This document shows, in pieces, positions 5,926 through 7,910 of a stretch of DNA of 7,910 bases (within the stretch, counting starts at the first letter, position 1; every line of letters starts with the position of its first letter). Origin of the DNA: Mesoaciditogaceae bacterium (GTDB lineage: Bacteria; Thermotogota; Thermotogae; Mesoaciditogales; Mesoaciditogaceae); NCBI GenBank assembly GCA_015486145.1, contig WFSH01000027.1, forward strand, positions 1-7,910, in the 5' to 3' direction. Position numbers and translations under genes: made by a program. The notes under the pieces are model-generated. The model saw only the letters and a program-made list of their open reading frames with translations, had not been told where the DNA came from and did no database searches.

Positions 5926-7910
5926 TTGAAAAAAAGATTCCTCATTTTTGCCATTATTTTATTGAGTTTTATGATGTTGCTGTCTGGATGTTTTAACATT
6001 CCAACACCATCTACCCCTGTGTTTATATTTTCTCCGTCCAATCCAGTGGCGGGGCAACTTGTATCTATCAAAGTTGAGTCAAGTGACAACTACTCGACCA
6101 TTAAAACCACTCTCAAAATAGATAACAACTCAAATATAGCTGGAATACAGTCCGGAGATATTTTTACAGCAACGTGGACTGCGGTAAAGGGAAATCACAC
6201 CTTTTTTGCCGTTGTAAAAGATGATTACGGACACAGCGTTTCGGCAACTAAGCTCTTAATCGTTAATCAGCCAAAACCTCCTAAAATAGAAAAAATCACT
6301 TGGGTTCCATCTCAGCCCAAGGGAGGAGACCGTGTAACTTTTACAGCTTACGCCACATCAATTGTGGGATTGTCGAATCCAATATTTCAGATAGATTCGA
6401 ATCCTTTGAATGCTGTTGAAAAGAGCCCGGGGGAATTTTTGGCAACTTGGACCGCAGTTCCTGGACAACATAAAATCAAGTTATCCGTGTCCAACAAAAT
6501 GGGAACAACTTCGTCAACTCAAATGAATGTTGAGGTGTCGAATTATCCCTTACCCGTAATTCGTTCTTTCACCTGGAGTCCTCAAAATCCCTCTTTGAAA
6601 GATCAAAATGTAGTTTTCAAAGTAACGGGAGCTGATCCAAACGGATTTTACGCGATAATATCCGTCGACGGAAAACAGTTAAACGTCTTGAATATATCAA
6701 CCAGCACTTTCATCGCGACGTGGAACGTTGCGGCAGGATACCATATCGTGAAAGTTAAGCTCGTTGATACGCTTAAAGGTTGGTACAATGAAGAGACAAA
6801 ATATTTGCCAATTTCTCCGCAGACTGGAGATTTAAGTGTCATATTGGGGATCAATCCTCAAAGTCCCGTTCATGGAAATAGATTAACCGTAAGTGCCATT
6901 GCTTACGATTCTTACGCGCCAATTGAGAAAATGGATCTTTTTGTGGATAACGTTAAAGTGTGCTCTTCATCAACAAACACGATAAAATATACGTTCATAC
7001 CTTCCGACGGTGCACATACGATAAAAGTTTATGCCAAAGATAAACTTGGAGAAGAAGCCTTTGCCACAAAGACTTTCAACGTCAAATTCAATCCCCAAAA
7101 TTATCCCCCACAGATACTCGCAACGTTCACCCCTGTTGCCACGGTTGGGGATGTAAAGATCATCAGTGTTTACGCCACAGTTACGGCACCAAATGCAAAG
7201 ATAGAAAAGGTAACTTTTATAAACTTACTCTCTTCAAAGATGATCGGTGAATGTACGGTGGGAGATCACGGAATTTATTCGATATCGTGGGTTCCTCAAA
7301 AAGCTGGAAACGTGCCAATTTTAGTCAACGCCATCGACTCAAATCAAGTGGAGTCGGCAACGGTTGTAACCCTAAAAGTGTTTTTGAAGCCAATAAACAA
7401 TGGTGGTCCACTCATATACCCATTTTTCCAATCCATGATAAAAGAATCTTCTAGAATATCTTTGGCAGCCAGCATAGTAGACAGTGCAACGTTGATAAAT
7501 GTGAAAACGTGGGTGGACAATGTGCCTTTAACTCCTTCCAAGTCTTCGAATAATTTATACCAAATAAAATGGATTGCCAACGCGACGGGAACTCATGTTT
7601 TCAAAGTCTATGCGGAAGACATTTATGGACGAGCTGCAACTTCTGATTTTTATTTTTACGTCTATCCAAGTCAGCTTCCAGAACTTTCCGTAAGTGTTAC
7701 ACCTAAATCGACTTATCTTGGCGGAAACGTTACTTTCGTAGCCACCGTGGTGAAATCTTATGCTCCCATAAGCGTGGTCAATTTTTACGTAAACGGTTCT
7801 TTGGTTGGTTCGAGTTATTATCCACCGTACAAACTGGTTTGGAAAACTGTTAAGGTGGGAACAAATGCTCTCACCGCAGAAGCGATAGATTCTTACGGAA
7901 ATAAAGGATA
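5926..7910 (+). CDS. Lipoprotein with about seven tandem Ig-like domains, 5' part (runs off right edge)
   Basis: A surface or periplasm-facing lipoprotein built of repeated Ig-like domains; specific function unknown. The frame is open for 661 codons to the edge. The N-terminus is a lipoprotein signal: basic KKR, a hydrophobic stretch (6-19) and the lipobox LSGC with Cys22 as the lipid-bearing residue. A proline- and threonine-rich linker follows, then domains at about 31-116, 119-208, 210-301, 302-392, 394-489, 490-584 and 585 onward. Each repeats a late motif of an aromatic residue, a short loop, then G-x-H and a strand (ATWTAVKGNH, ATWTAVPGQH, ATWNVAAGYH, IKWIANATGTH). Most then end in an AxDxYG-like turn (VKDDYG, AEDIYG, AIDSYG). 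The last domain fits the Big_17 style (NFYVNGSLVGSSYYPPY). Such arrays usually act as stalks for binding or enzyme modules, so an effector domain may lie beyond the edge. The start TTG is chosen from the signal peptide and ribosome binding site. Confidence 0.85.
   Translation, partial: MKKRFLIFAIILLSFMMLLSGCFNIPTPSTPVFIFSPSNPVAGQLVSIKVESSDNYSTIKTTLKIDNNSNIAGIQSGDIFTATWTAVKGNHTFFAVVKDDYGHSVSATKLLIVNQPKPPKIEKITWVPSQPKGGDRVTFTAYATSIVGLSNPIFQIDSNPLNAVEKSPGEFLATWTAVPGQHKIKLSVSNKMGTTSSTQMNVEVSNYPLPVIRSFTWSPQNPSLKDQNVVFKVTGADPNGFYAIISVDGKQLNVLNISTSTFIATWNVAAGYHIVKVKLVDTLKGWYNEETKYLPISPQTGDLSVILGINPQSPVHGNRLTVSAIAYDSYAPIEKMDLFVDNVKVCSSSTNTIKYTFIPSDGAHTIKVYAKDKLGEEAFATKTFNVKFNPQNYPPQILATFTPVATVGDVKIISVYATVTAPNAKIEKVTFINLLSSKMIGECTVGDHGIYSISWVPQKAGNVPILVNAIDSNQVESATVVTLKVFLKPINNGGPLIYPFFQSMIKESSRISLAASIVDSATLINVKTWVDNVPLTPSKSSNNLYQIKWIANATGTHVFKVYAEDIYGRAATSDFYFYVYPSQLPELSVSVTPKSTYLGGNVTFVATVVKSYAPISVVNFYVNGSLVGSSYYPPYKLVWKTVKVGTNALTAEAIDSYGNKG

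Noticed and set aside
7344..7580. A 78-codon minus-strand frame opposite the lipoprotein gene
   Set aside because: It lies antisense to Ig-like domains 5 and 6 of a continuous coding frame and shows no recognisable motif.

Overview
The window suggests a bacterium of the phylum Thermotogota. From memory, the minus-strand order ffh - rpsP - KH protein - rimM - trmD - TM1570-type methyltransferase - rplS - lepB - RbgA-type GTPase matches the order in Thermotoga maritima (about TM1565 to TM1573). The free-standing TM1570-type SPOUT methyltransferase next to trmD is the most telling marker. My recollection of the T. maritima proteins is that they match only moderately, so a more distant member of the phylum is likely. 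The genus cannot be read from the sequence.

Positions 1-5464 (minus strand) form one compact translation and secretion operon read right to left. A good sigma-70-type promoter (TTGACT, 18-nt spacer, TATACT) lies just upstream of ffh. After ffh the genes overlap or are separated by at most a few tens of bases, and several start codons sit in or against the stop of the gene before. The products are the SRP GTPase that targets membrane proteins (Ffh), ribosomal proteins S16 and L19, a small KH RNA-binding protein, the 30S maturation factor RimM, the tRNA m1G37 methyltransferase TrmD, a second SPOUT methyltransferase of unproven substrate, signal peptidase I, and the first 140 codons of a circularly permuted ribosome-assembly GTPase that runs off the left edge.

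The ffh frame is broken. One A is missing from a run, so the first frame stops after 173 codons, and the GTPase remainder plus the M domain continue in the -1 frame. The break falls exactly on A AAA AAG in the slippery phase. Slipping back one base there restores a normal 441-residue Ffh. The cause may be a homopolymer error, a real mutation, or programmed frameshifting.

Positions 5411-5925 are a divergent intergenic region. It holds the ffh promoter, one REP-like GC-rich palindrome, some short direct repeats, and a TATAAT box before the gene to the right. I see no tRNA, SRP RNA, CRISPR array or convincing gene in it.

Positions 5926-7910 (plus strand) carry the 5' part of a long lipoprotein gene. 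A lipobox signal peptide is followed by about seven tandem Ig-like domains of roughly 90 residues, still open at the right edge. It is transcribed away from the operon and is probably unrelated to it in function.

No mobile element, CRISPR array or obvious defence system is present. The item most worth checking is the ffh slippery-site frameshift.
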